Shown here piece after piece: positions 26,401 to 36,690 of a stretch of 64,000 nucleotides of DNA; within the stretch, counting starts at the first letter, position 1, and every line of letters starts with the position of its first letter. The notes beneath the pieces were generated by a model. It was given only the letters and a program-made list of their open reading frames with translations, searched no databases and was not told the origin of the DNA. Source of the stretch: Klebsormidium nitens (taxonomy: Eukaryota > Streptophyta > Klebsormidiophyceae > Klebsormidiales > Klebsormidiaceae); the NCBI GenBank assembly GCA_000708835.1, contig DF237361.1:1-64000 (forward strand), read 5' to 3'. The position numbers and the translations under genes are program-made.

Positions 26401-26558
26401 TCGTATCGTCGGTCTGTACCGAGGAGTGGCATGTCGGAGGCGGCAAAGTGATTGCGGAGGGCAACCCGGCATACGAGGCGGCAAAGGAGAAAGCAGGCAA
26501 GGAGGCGAAGAAGGCAGCGGAGAAAGCGGAGAAGGAGGCGAAAAAGGCAGCGCGATAA
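17410..26558 (+). CDS. Translation elongation factor 3 (eEF3), tandem ABC-F ATPase, 21 exons
   Basis: Exons: 17410-17884, 18326-18450, 18656-18802, 19059-19170, 19535-19717, 19934-20067, 20357-20522, 20821-20987, 21198-21312, 21731-21899, 22205-22458, 22729-22868, 23030-23104, 23407-23529, 23796-24068, 24387-24536, 24879-25010, 25336-25552, 25844-25898, 26049-26127, 26367-26558; 1160 aa against about 1044 in yeast. Order: a repeat-bearing extension (1-155), HEAT repeats (160-500), ABC1 with Walker [10 protein letters not shown] near 624, signature [11 protein letters not shown], Walker [14 protein letters not shown]2 with GANGAGKST near 866, a chromodomain-like insertion (about 935-1010), [17 protein letters not shown]; then a lysine-rich tail. 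The insertion and HEAT domain separate eEF3 from GCN20-type ABC-F proteins. In fungi eEF3 helps release E-site tRNA at each elongation round. The exon 5 acceptor at 19534 is chosen because the nearer one breaks the frame. Confidence 0.93.
17500..17733 (+). repeat. Six-fold [11 protein letters not shown]-like repeat in the eEF3 N-terminal extension
   Basis: Residues 31-108 of the eEF3 model hold six imperfect copies of an 11-15 residue unit: GGITVM..., [43 protein letters not shown] and [10 protein letters not shown]. Two copies are identical over 11 residues. The unit alternates a short hydrophobic strand-like core with a basic tail. It precedes the HEAT domain and has no counterpart that I recall in yeast eEF3. 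Confidence 0.85.
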
Positions 26559-27631
26559 TAGCCTAGAGTGTTTTACGCCGCTATATGCTGCAGCTTTCCA
26601 AAGATGCAAGTGTCCGTGTTTTGGAGGGCACTTCCAATATGGGGTGGGGTGGGACTGATGCTTCCGAGTTCGTTAACATTCTTTGCTCCGCCAGCGCATC
26701 AAGGATACTGGGGGGCTGTTGCACGAATAATGTAGAGCTAGTAAACGCTTTCGCTGGAGACAGGTCGTTAAATCGCCCCTCCGTTGGTCCACAAATCAAT
26801 AGCAGGGGCTGAGTCATCATCAGTGTCAGGTTATAAGAAATGGTTCTTTGCTAGCTTCACAATGCATACAGTAACGGCAACATAGAAACTTGACCGCTAA
26901 GTGATTCTCATAGAACTGCAGTCGATATTGCTCCACCTTGCTTACGGTCTTCATATGAGTTATAGTTATGGGATACTGCATAGGGAATCTCTGCGTCGCT
27001 GAAGCAGCTGAATTTGATTCATGCATGCACTTGTCTGCATGAAAGTATAGATTCTGCGCATATATATGCATGTACGGTGCCTACTATATACTAAGCACGG
27101 CTTAAATTACTTACTTTTTAAGATGGAACCACCATGCAGACTGACATACTAAAAGCGCAACGGCGAGTACGTGCCCTGATCTCTTATTGCCGCCACATGT
27201 GCACGGCAACCTCATGCATGCATGTGCACATGCAATCAGTGACGGTAGCCCATGCAAGTGCGTTGCATGAGTACCGGCCCGAGTAGCTAGCTTTGTTTAA
27301 GGCTTGCACATGAGGCCATGAGCCAGTTCGAGCTGGCATGGTTTGTCCATGCATTGGGATGTGCGTGGGGGGCAACTCTACGCATGTAAGTAGTATGCAA
27401 ACCTCAGTGCAGGACGCCTTGATGAGTCAGTTCATTATCTGAACCATGGCCTTCTGCATTTTCTTCCTTTCCTGTAAATCTAGGCACTTAATCGATGCGG
27501 CATGAGTAAAGGCGCTGGTATACTAAATCCCCAAGGCATGCAGCCCGACTATAATTGGCCCCGCAATCATGTACAGTAAGCAGCTTGCAATGACCACAGT
27601 CATGAATTCCTAACAAACGACAGACTTTGAA
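26559..27631. other. Intergenic region between convergent eEF3 and PPR genes
   Basis: No gene is visible. Around 27200-27250 there is a cluster of CATGCATG and GTGCACATGC words, a short alternating purine-pyrimidine tract. The only open frames are short and unsupported. The 3' UTRs of both flanking genes should lie here. Confidence 0.6.
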
Positions 27632-30600
27632 TTATAGTGCGTGTTTTCTTTCTTCCGCGACGCTGTCTCGTCTCCTATACACATGAGGTGGCGACCTCGA
27701 TGAAACCCCAAAAATCGTTTCCCTCGCCCGGGGCAATTTCGGTGACTGCACATTGAACCCGTCCCTACCGTCCCGGTGCCCCGGGCCTTGAGCTTCCGCT
27801 AGCATATTCCACTTCTTGGCCTGCTTTATCAACTCGTCAGCCTCCCCGTTGAACTCGGGGTGGTCCAATATAGCAAATTTTAGTGAGGCGCACACAGAGT
27901 TGTTGATCCGCCCACCGAATCGCTCTGCGTGCCGAAGTAGCTCCCGAAAGGCGTCCATTGCCTTGGCCGCCATGCCCATCTTGGCGTAAGCGTTGATGAG
28001 CCCGTTGTACGCGTCCGAAATAAAAGGGCCTTTGAGCAGCCCCTTGCTGCGCATAGCCTGAAATGCGATCTCCGCACGGGGCACGTCCCTTGCCTGGAAA
28101 GCAGAATGAGGATCAATAGCTAGCCCAGGTTATCCCCCGTAATGACGCTATACTGAACCAAGATATTTTGTCAGATTGGACAGTTACAAGCACAGTCCAA
28201 AAACGTCTCTGTCCAACTAGCTTTGACTTTCAGCCGTTGGCCAAGTGGACTAGATCCAAAGGTTGGCAAGCTTTCGCAGCCAGAGGAATGCGAGGAGCGC
28301 ACGCGTTCTCAGCAACAGAAGTCGAAAGTCCTGTCTCGCCACCCATACTATACACGCAACTCACGGATTCCTCGATCTTTAGGAGGCCGCAGATTACGTT
28401 GTTTGGGCCATGCGCGCGGGCTCACCCTGCAGTAGAGGTGGATGAGCTCCACCATGGTGTATGCGTTCGCCTCGTACCCGTGGCTGCGCATCGCGTGCAC
28501 CACGCGCTCCGCGAACTCGACCAGCCCCGCCTTGCTGAACGCGTCCAGCATCATCTGGAACACGGCCTGGTCCGGCTCGATGTTGTTGTCCTTGAGGCGC
28601 GCGTAGATGGCCATGGCGCGCCCGGGCTGCTTGCTGTTGGCGTACGCCTGGATCAGAATGGTGTACGTGTACAGCTCCGCCTTGATCCCCGCCATCTCCA
28701 TGTACGTCAGCACCTGCTCCGCCTGCTTGTACAGCCCCGCCTTGGCGTACCCCGACAGCAGCGTGTGGTAGCTCGCCTGCGCAACAAGAATGGAGAGGGG
28801 GGTTCTCATCCTGAGAATTCGGAGGGGAGGCAGTCTCCGTTCCGCGACTCGCAGAGCTGTTCGTTGACAGTCGACTCGGTATTGACATGCATAGCATTAC
28901 CAGGGCTCATAATCTTTGGGAGCAGGTTGTAGCTTCGAGTCGACACAAGAGCGCGGAGGCTTAGGCCGCACTAAGAGATCTGGAGTGCCACGCAGCTTTC
29001 GCCACGCAGCTTTCGAATACGCCCAGAAAAGCCCGGAGGACTTGTTCGGACATCTGCATGACCGGCGAGTGACGTCTGCAAGGGAATGTCGGATGTCCCG
29101 AACACGAGCCTCTCTGCTGGAGCCACTGTCTGTTTCTGAACATACAAACTAAGATAGGCTATGATCATGAAAGATTAGCAAGGCGAGGCATTTTGACCTG
29201 AACTCTTTGCCTCGACGACAGAGTCCCACCCAATTCAGGACCGACCAAGGCCCACATCTTGCGATCCAGCCGTCCCGGCTCACCCTGTTCGGCCGGATGC
29301 CCTTCCGCTTCATCTCCGTGAACAGCAGAATATCCGCACGCGTATACTCGTGCGCCTTAACATACGCGTTCAGCAGCCCGTTGTAGGCCAGCAGGTCCAG
29401 CTCCAGGCCGCGGCTCTCCATGCGCTCCAGCATGCGCTGCGCCTCCGGGACCAAGCCCAGCCGCGCATAAGCGGTCAGCAAGGTCGTATATATGCTGGCG
29501 TCCATGGCCGTGCCACTTTCTTCGGCCTCGCGGAGGAGCGCTTCTGCGCCGGCCTGGTCGCCGATGCTAGAATACATGCCGATAAGGCACGTGTACGTGA
29601 TCACGCTAGGCTGGCCGTGTGCGCGGAGCCGTGCGAGGTGCGCCTCGGCCTTTTCCACCAGCCGCTGCCTGCGGGAGCGGAATGGCGGACCAGGTAAGCT
29701 AAGAAGAGGACGATCCCTTTTAGGTTTTAAATAAGGAGGGACTGTCTGCAGCAGCATTGGAAGCGAGCGGAGACGCTACGGGCGATCAAGAACGAGCCAT
29801 GGCCGAAGTTTCTGCCGCCTTCCTTGTTGATGTTTGGGAAAGCGAGCCCAAAAAACAAAAACGAGAACTGATCAAAAATAAGCGGCGCGGGAACAAGGGG
29901 GAGGGAATCGGGCTCGATATTTGCTACTCCTTATTTTCAGGTCAAGATGCAGGTTGTTTCTGCGCTCATGTCGAGGATAAGGCGGCTTCAAGTGTTGAAA
30001 GTAGTGGCGGTAGACCCAACAGACGGGAAGTCTGCTTCAAGGAAGTGTCACATGTCTGTCGTGGAGGGTCTGTACCAAACAACCCGATGAAGGGGCTGGG
30101 GAATTACAAACACCTTTTCCTGAACGTCAACTGAAGCAATAGTTTCGAATTGCCCAAGGCAACGTTCAATCATGGGAGGGCGCTGACCGGCAGTAGAGGT
30201 CGAGCATGGTGTTGTACGTGACCATGTCAGGAACAACTTTGCTCTCCGCCATCCGCTGCCAGAGGTCCTCCGCTTCCTGCACCATGCCATGCTGGCCGAA
30301 GCAGTTGAGCAGGATGTTGAACGACCTCGTGTGCAGCTTGAACCCCCGCTGTGGCCGCTCGTCAAACGCCTCCATGGCCGCCTGCACGTTCCCTGACTTG
30401 CTGTATGCGTCAATCAGCAGGTTGTGCTCGTTGTCGGAACATGGGAACTGCTCGCTTGTCAGCATCCACTCGATGACCTGACGAGCAGAAAGTAGATAAA
30501 TATGACCAAACGTACGGAGATGTCAGTGCGCAACGAAGACTCGCAGGCAGAGTGACTCAACGGCAGCGGCCAGAGGTCATCTGCGTTAAGACCAGATGAC

Positions 30601-31676
30601 CTTGGGTACATGTGAGCCATATGGTACAACAAACAAGTCCTTTGTGACCAGTAATCTTTTCATTCTGACTTCTCGTAAAGCTGGTCCAAGGTCACAATTT
30701 AACCCATCCAAGGTCACGTTATGGAACCTGAGGAGAGCTTTTACGCCACTTCTAAACCCCCTGAGATTCAGACCTAGGGAACTGCGCGTCAATCTGTAAA
30801 ATTAATCAAAGTGACCTCCACCAAATCTCAAACAGAGGCACTTGAAGATCTCAGTATCTTTGACCACCTTCGTACAGACAAACGCTGCGGTACAAGTATT
30901 CCACTAGTACGGTCTTCCTGTCGATTGTCACAACCTCTTGGTGGCACTATCGCTGTTGCTCTTACCTGGACTGTGCGGCCCCAATGCCGCTTCTGCCGCA
31001 GTGTCCCTATTAAAAACGCGAGGTCATGCCGGGACGCCCCCAGGCACTTGGACCAGTACTCCAGTGCGGCCGCCACCCCTTCCCCCCCCTCCGCTTCGCT
31101 GACCTCATCCAGCAGGCGCTGCGCGTGCGCGCTGTTCTGGCTGTCATCAACCTTTTTGGCTACCCCGAACGCGTGCCGCAGGCGCTCCTTCCTCTGCTTG
31201 CTGTTCTCGATCGGCCGCCGCACCGGACCCCTCTGCTGCCGTGCCCCCCGGGGCAGTGGGGGCAGAGTAGGGTCGATCGGCTTCCTCCCCGAAAAGATCA
31301 GCGGCTTTGGAATCTTGACAGGGCTGGAGGCCCGTCTTCGGCGTGACGGACGGAAAATATCGGTCACACTCTCGTCTGTTGCTGGGACTTGCCCTGTATC
31401 AATGGGCAGGCTGACAGGCACGCTAGGTGGTCCTGACGCTGTCGACGCTTGTGAATCTACCCCCAAGGCTTCAGCTTTTGTGGCCCGAATGCAGGGGCGC
31501 GACGCTGTCCGAAAGATCAGCTGGCCTCCGCTCCCAGCGGCATGATTAAAAAGTGGCGGTGTCTTTAAATATGTGTGTTTTGGGAAGGATGAAGACCGCC
31601 CGCTGAAAGTTGCTTGACTCATGGTGCAGCAGTCTTGAGTGGCCCGGACACCAGCAATGCATTGGGTGGCCTCCAT
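27632..31676 (-). CDS. P-class pentatricopeptide repeat protein, probably organellar, 5 exons
   Basis: Exons in transcript order: 30966-31676, 30188-30477, 29284-29668, 28426-28776, 27632-28093; 732 aa if ATG 31676 is used (a second ATG lies at 31622). The first 60 residues are rich in Ser, Thr, Ala and Arg, suggesting a plastid or mitochondrial transit peptide. About ten tandem 35-residue PPR motifs run from residue 240 to about 640, for example VTYNTMLDLYCR, SIYTTLLTAYARLG and AYNGLLNAYVKAHEY. There is no E, E+ or DYW editing tail and no SMR domain, so this is a P-class protein, which typically binds one organellar RNA to stabilise it or help it mature. The target cannot be read from the sequence with confidence. 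Three of the four introns fall at repeat-motif landmarks. It is divergent from the TrhO-type gene. Confidence 0.9.
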
Positions 31677-32716
31677 GGCAGGCTACCTCAAAGGGAGATC
31701 TGCACTGGAAAAGGGACGTGATCAGAGAGGAAAGTTTCCCATTTTGGACCCTCAGATCGAGGGCGGAGGGATCTCATTGCAGCTTTGGTCAAAGCTGATG
31801 GATCGTGTATGAGGGTTTGGCCGCACCACCTCCAGAATTTGGTAATGGTGAGCACAAGAAAAGAGGGAGGGAGTCCAATATTTGAGAAGTACTCACACCT
31901 GTGCTGAAAGCAATCCATCGTATACAAAAAGTGGAGGCTGCTTCCAGTACCACACAACCCTCTGGAGCAGTTATTAGCCGCTTATTACCACGCTTCAAAG
32001 GCCAAATGCCCTTTGATGTACTTGGATGCTGAGCTTTTGACTTGTCAGATGCGCGATGCCTGCTCGAAAGCGACATGTTTGCAAGTGCAGGGTGTCCAAA
32101 ATGAGAGACAGTTACCTACCTCTCCAGTCCCTGCTTCAGAACTGCCAACATGCCCTAGACTCTGGGGCCTCCCCTGCAGGCGGACTGCTGCTCAAGGAAC
32201 TCTGTACAACGAAGACAGCAAGGGACGACTTGCTGGACCTTCAAAATTCGTGGCTCCAGATTGTCGGGTACAGCCCTAACCCTGAGCTAAACCTCCGATT
32301 TTGCTTGGACGCGTTGCAACACAACAATTTGCAATGGCAAATGGTGACCGCATTCTCTACGAATTACATTATCTTCGCTAGCTAGTCGTTCAAGGAGTTA
32401 GAAGGCGGCTCCTTTGTCAAGGTCCGATTGCAACTTTTGCGAACACTTTTTCGAACACTTTTTCGAACAAACGAGGAGAGCGCAGTTGCGACTAACCCGG
32501 TTACTGTAGTAACCACGGTCCAGCTGAAGAAGAAGCAGCTGGTCAGCACAACCTGGAGGCAGCACGAAGCTCAGCACATTTTAGGAGGCCATCTGTTGGG
32601 CCTCGCTGCAGCAGAGGCGACAAACAACTTAGCTGATACCTATTGTAGCTACTGTAGGTTGGTTGAAGGAATGCATTTTGGCGTGAAAACTTTCTTTGCT
32701 GACGGGCAATGCTCCA
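31677..32716. other. Divergent promoter region of PPR and TrhO-type genes
   Basis: About 1 kb lies between two start codons. It contains a plus-strand open frame at 32101-32385 (MRDSYLPLQSLLQNC onward, about 95 aa) and another at 32428-32817 that runs into the TrhO first exon in a different frame. Either could be a short upstream frame or an exon of an unrecognised gene; neither resembles a known family. A 12-base tandem repeat is annotated separately. Confidence 0.4.
32440..32469 (+). repeat. Short tandem repeat, 12-base unit CGAACACTTTTT
   Basis: Two perfect copies of CGAACACTTTTT stand head to tail, followed by a partial third copy (CGAACA). It is a minor local duplication about 250 bases upstream of the TrhO-type start codon. 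Confidence 0.85.
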
Positions 32717-35530
32717 ATGACAGCCTCTGCGACCAGCTTCTCAAGGCCCGCTCCTTGTCAAGGGCCCCAGCTCAAATCAGGGACGCAGAACACTGTGCAA
32801 ACTCACCTCTCAGCTAAATTTCTGTCTGCAAAGGTCCCTCAGGCCCCTCTTTCCACGACCTCTTCGAGGTGCCTCTTCAGCTTGCGGCCTCAACCGGGTC
32901 TTACATTCGTTGCCTCACAGGCATTTTACCGGCGCACAATCTGTGATGCTGGGGTGGTAAGGTCGTTGCATGCAAAAGCACCCGCAGCCGGTCAAGCTGA
33001 TGGACAGACAATGGCAGGGGTCGAAGAAGGTCATTCTCAGGAGCACCCCCTCGTGTATGTCAGCTTCTACAAGTTTGCCAGCCTGCCGGACTACGAGCAG
33101 CTAAGACTGGCCATCAAGCAAAGATGTGACGAAGAAGTAAGTCACAACCCACATAGCTACAACCACTTTGGTTCGCTCGGATGGGTCACGTTGTGGGTAC
33201 TCATGGTCCTTCTGTTGTTTGGCGGCCTTTGCCCCTGCATCACTTATCAATACCTTATCTCCAACTTTCCCCGCTTCCAACATTTTGTGTTGCTTCTTGT
33301 TGAGTTAGTTTCCTTCAGCAGTCAAGGATGGCAACATTTATCACGCTGGAACATCCCTGCGTTCGCAACGGCACGGCCAACGCGCTACCTGACTTGTGCT
33401 ACCCACTGCACAGGGTGTTGCTGGTGGCATCATTGTGGCGCCAGAGGGCATCAACGGCAGCATCTGTGGCACAAGGGCCGGCATCGACTCCGTCCTTGCG
33501 TACCTGCGGTCCGACCCGCGCTTTGCCACCATGCGCAACACTGAGGGGCCAGGCCCTTCAGAAGCTCCCCCAAGCCCAAGTGCAACGGGCGCCCCGAAGG
33601 CCACCGAAAACGTGAAGGGGAATGGATGGGTCGGGCCCAAAGGGGAAGAGTGGAAGGCGACGCCCTTTCAGCGGGACAGAGTGAATGTCAAATTGAAGAA
33701 AGAGGTGAGGAGCCATGGTGGCGGATCAAAGCACTTCACAGGGGCAGGTAGAGTTTTCCCTTCTTTGAGTGCAGGCGCTACAACTCAAGTTCCAAAACGC
33801 TCGTTGGAAGATGCATTTTCCATTGGTCCATATCCGCGAGCGCCTGGCGACCACTGTGGCAGAGTCTCAGTCCGTTGATTGGCCTCAACCTATCTGCAGG
33901 TCATTCCACTAGGGGTGGAAGTGGACCCCATGCAACGGGTGGGCACATATGTGAAGCCTTCGGAGTGGAACGCCCTCCTTGAAGACCCGGATGTGGTGAG
34001 CAAGCTTTTGTGTGTCTACTATTGATGACCGTTCTGCTGTTCGAGTCGAATGAGGGGAGGGCCGCTGGCCTCCATCCTGATGTTCATTGGTAGTCGCTCT
34101 TCAGTCCATCCTACGGTGGCTGCTAGTTTCCTGCAGTATATGACAAGATATGCTGCAATACGCAGTTGATCCAGGAAACAAGCTTGGGGCTTAGAAGTGA
34201 TGACCACTGGCTCCTGTCCAGGTTGTGGTGGACGTTCGCAACGCGTACGAAACGCGGATTGGCAAGTTCCGAGGTGCTGTTGACCCGCGCACCGAGAGCT
34301 TCAAGGACTTCCCGGAGTGGGTAGAAAGAAACCTGCTAGAAGCGACGGCAAGTGGTCTCGACAGGGCGTCTAGTGGGGGAGCAGCTAGTACGGCAGGGAG
34401 AGGGGAAGACACTGAGGTCGATCTGCCCGACCAGACTGAGGAGGGTGACACACACAGACTGAAACGGGGCAGAGAAGAGGAGTCGGCCGCTAGAGTCTTC
34501 TGGGACACTGGCGACAGCGGGGAGCATGAAGCAGGCACTGGGGGGCAGCGAAGCGAGACAGCAGTGCAGAACGGCTTATCAGATCTGTCGGACGGGGATG
34601 ACTCCATTGTCAAAAGTGACCAAGGGGACGAGACAACTGCGGGTGTTGCAGAGCCGGACGTCCGAACCACTGCGGACTCGGCCAAGGAGAAGAAGGTCGC
34701 CATGTACTGTACCGGGGGCATTCGATGTGAGAAGTCGACTTCGTTGCTGCTGCAGATGGGCTTCAAAGAGGTCGGTGTAACATTCCCTAGCCTGTTGTAC
34801 AGTTTAAGACATTAATTGCTTGTACGCCACAGCCTGTTATCGGAGGGTTGTTGATAAATGTCCTTCATTAGCATAGCACAAGCCTTTTGATGTAACTGAG
34901 GCCGGCTTCAGCCAGGGCCGCCAGCCGACCTTCCAGGTTCTCGGGGCCTACGGAGAAGTCTACATTTGAAAACTTGAATGCTTTCAAAGTGAAACGAGAA
35001 ACGGCGGCTGTTTGGTCGAACAGCCGGTGTCCCCTGTGAAGGCTTCAGCCTTCGGGTTTTGAACTCAGAATGTTGGCCCTACAATATACTTTGAGATCCC
35101 CGTTCTACAGGTGTATCACTTAGAAGGCGGGATCCTCCGGTACCTGGATGAAGTTCCGCCCGAAGAGAGCCTGTGGGAGGGCGAGTGCTTCGTCTTCGAC
35201 CGGCGCACGTCCGTGAAGCACGGGATGGAGCCGGGGAGCTACTCTCTGTGCTTTGCATGCAAGGAGCCCATTAGCCCGGCGCAGAAAGAATCGCCCTTGT
35301 ATATCACGGGCATCCAGTGTCCCCTGTGCGCTCACAAGAAAACGGAGAAGCAGAAGGAGCGGGATCGCCAGCGGCAGAGGCAGTTTGAAACGTACGGGCT
35401 GATAGGAGGGGCGCTGACCCGGAGCAGGCCTCCCAAAAAGGCTGTTGCCGGCACGAAACGAGAAGTGGCGGAGACGGAGAGAGTTGGTCGCTGGGTGACA
35501 TGCGGAGAACAGGACAGACGAGAGCATTGA
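32717..35530 (+). CDS. TrhO/YceA-type rhodanese, probable plastid tRNA U34 hydroxylase, 5 exons
   Basis: Exons 32717-33136, 33414-33704, 33900-33995, 34222-34770 and 35111-35530, all phase 0, encode 591 aa. The first 100 residues are Ser/Thr/Ala-rich with few acidic residues, like a plastid transit peptide. Then come the TrhO N-terminal domain ([36 protein letters not shown]), the linker with [13 protein letters not shown], and a rhodanese domain ([16 protein letters not shown]) with the active loop [10 protein letters not shown], catalytic Cys about 432. Paired cysteines CFACKEP and CPLC near the end match the family's metal-binding tail. Bacterial TrhO makes 5-hydroxyuridine at the tRNA wobble position using oxygen. 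Plant relatives are annotated as rhodanese-like (STR) proteins. An insertion of about 115 acidic, low-complexity residues splits the rhodanese domain between WVERNL and KEKKVAMYC. The start is the first ATG in the frame. Confidence 0.9.
35020..35060 (+). other. Two adjacent small hairpins in the last TrhO intron
   Basis: CGGCTGTT and AACAGCCG form an 8-bp stem with a 6-base loop, followed at once by GAAGGC/GCCTTC with a 4-base loop. They lie about 55-100 bases before the last exon. They may be chance structures or a small intronic RNA; I see no clear snoRNA boxes. Confidence 0.4.
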
Positions 35531-36690
35531 CCCAAGTTGGTATTCGGGTTGGATTTCGCTTGTTTGGAACGGACCATTCAAGCGCAATCGTATGTTGGGC
35601 TTTGAATGGATTCAAGTCAGCTCCGAAGTACCTCGGAAGTCTTATAACTCCCTAACATTATCATGAACCGTCGGATGGGTATGCAAACGTACATGCTGGT
35701 GGAACTCTTTCCAATCTAGCACATGGAAGATTTGAGGCCTAATCTGTAAGATGATATTATACGCGGACGGTTACCGCGCTTTTATTTACTTTCATGATGG
35801 ATTTTTCGCATAGCATCCAATATGGCTGGTAATTGTAATGCTGGCCGGCCCCGGCCATGCCAGGCGGCCCTTAATGATAGAGTGCCCATGCGCATCGCGA
35901 CCTTGCTATCATTCATGACACAGGATTGGTGTACGGTCCCCGGCCATGCGCATGCCAGCTAGCTGCACCGTCTGACGAGACTGGAAAGCTTTTGCGTACG
36001 CGCTCGGATAGAATTTGATAAGGGGAGAAGTCGACACTTTCCAAATATTGTCCATCTAGTGTCTCCGCGCGCCGGCGCAACAGGATGAAAGCTTTTGAAG
36101 AGAGTTCACTACAAGACCCAGTACGACTGCGCAAGGATGACGCACTTTTGGACCTAAGACGGTACTAGTACGCCGTGGCGGCCACCATAGCCATCATCGC
36201 TGTTGAATCCGGAGAAGTGCTTGCTCGACGCCAGCAGTCGAAGTAATTGCTCAGCGCCGCTGCGTCTGGCACAGCTAATCTACAACAAGCTAGCTCCACG
36301 TGCAGCCTCTGGTAGCGGCAAGCGTCCAGCCATGCAAGAAGGGCGGCATCTAGGAAAAAATGAAGCACGACTTTCAATACCTGGTTCAGTCTGGTTCTAG
36401 ATAAGACTCAGAACCCAAGTGCTTCCAGTCCTGAGTACTGATCTTTCTAGCATGGAGGGTTGCGGCAACCGCAACTTGATTGAGCAAGTCCTACTGGGAA
36501 AGTCAAGCCATAACTTCCTCCATCAGCAGCAAAGTCCTTTTGTAACCTGCGAGCAGCTTCCGGACCCGAGACGACAGACCGTGATCGCCAGGCTTGACAA
36601 CCCGACACGATCGAGCGTTCACAACCGGACCACTTCAACCCGACCATTTTATTGTACACTTCAAGACGATGCTTCCAAATAACTTAGAGG
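35531..36690. other. Intergenic region between convergent TrhO and O-fucosyltransferase genes
   Basis: No coding frame, repeat family or RNA gene is evident. The stretch should contain the two 3' UTRs. A GC-rich spot around 35840-35875 has GGCCGGCC-like words only. Confidence 0.6.
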
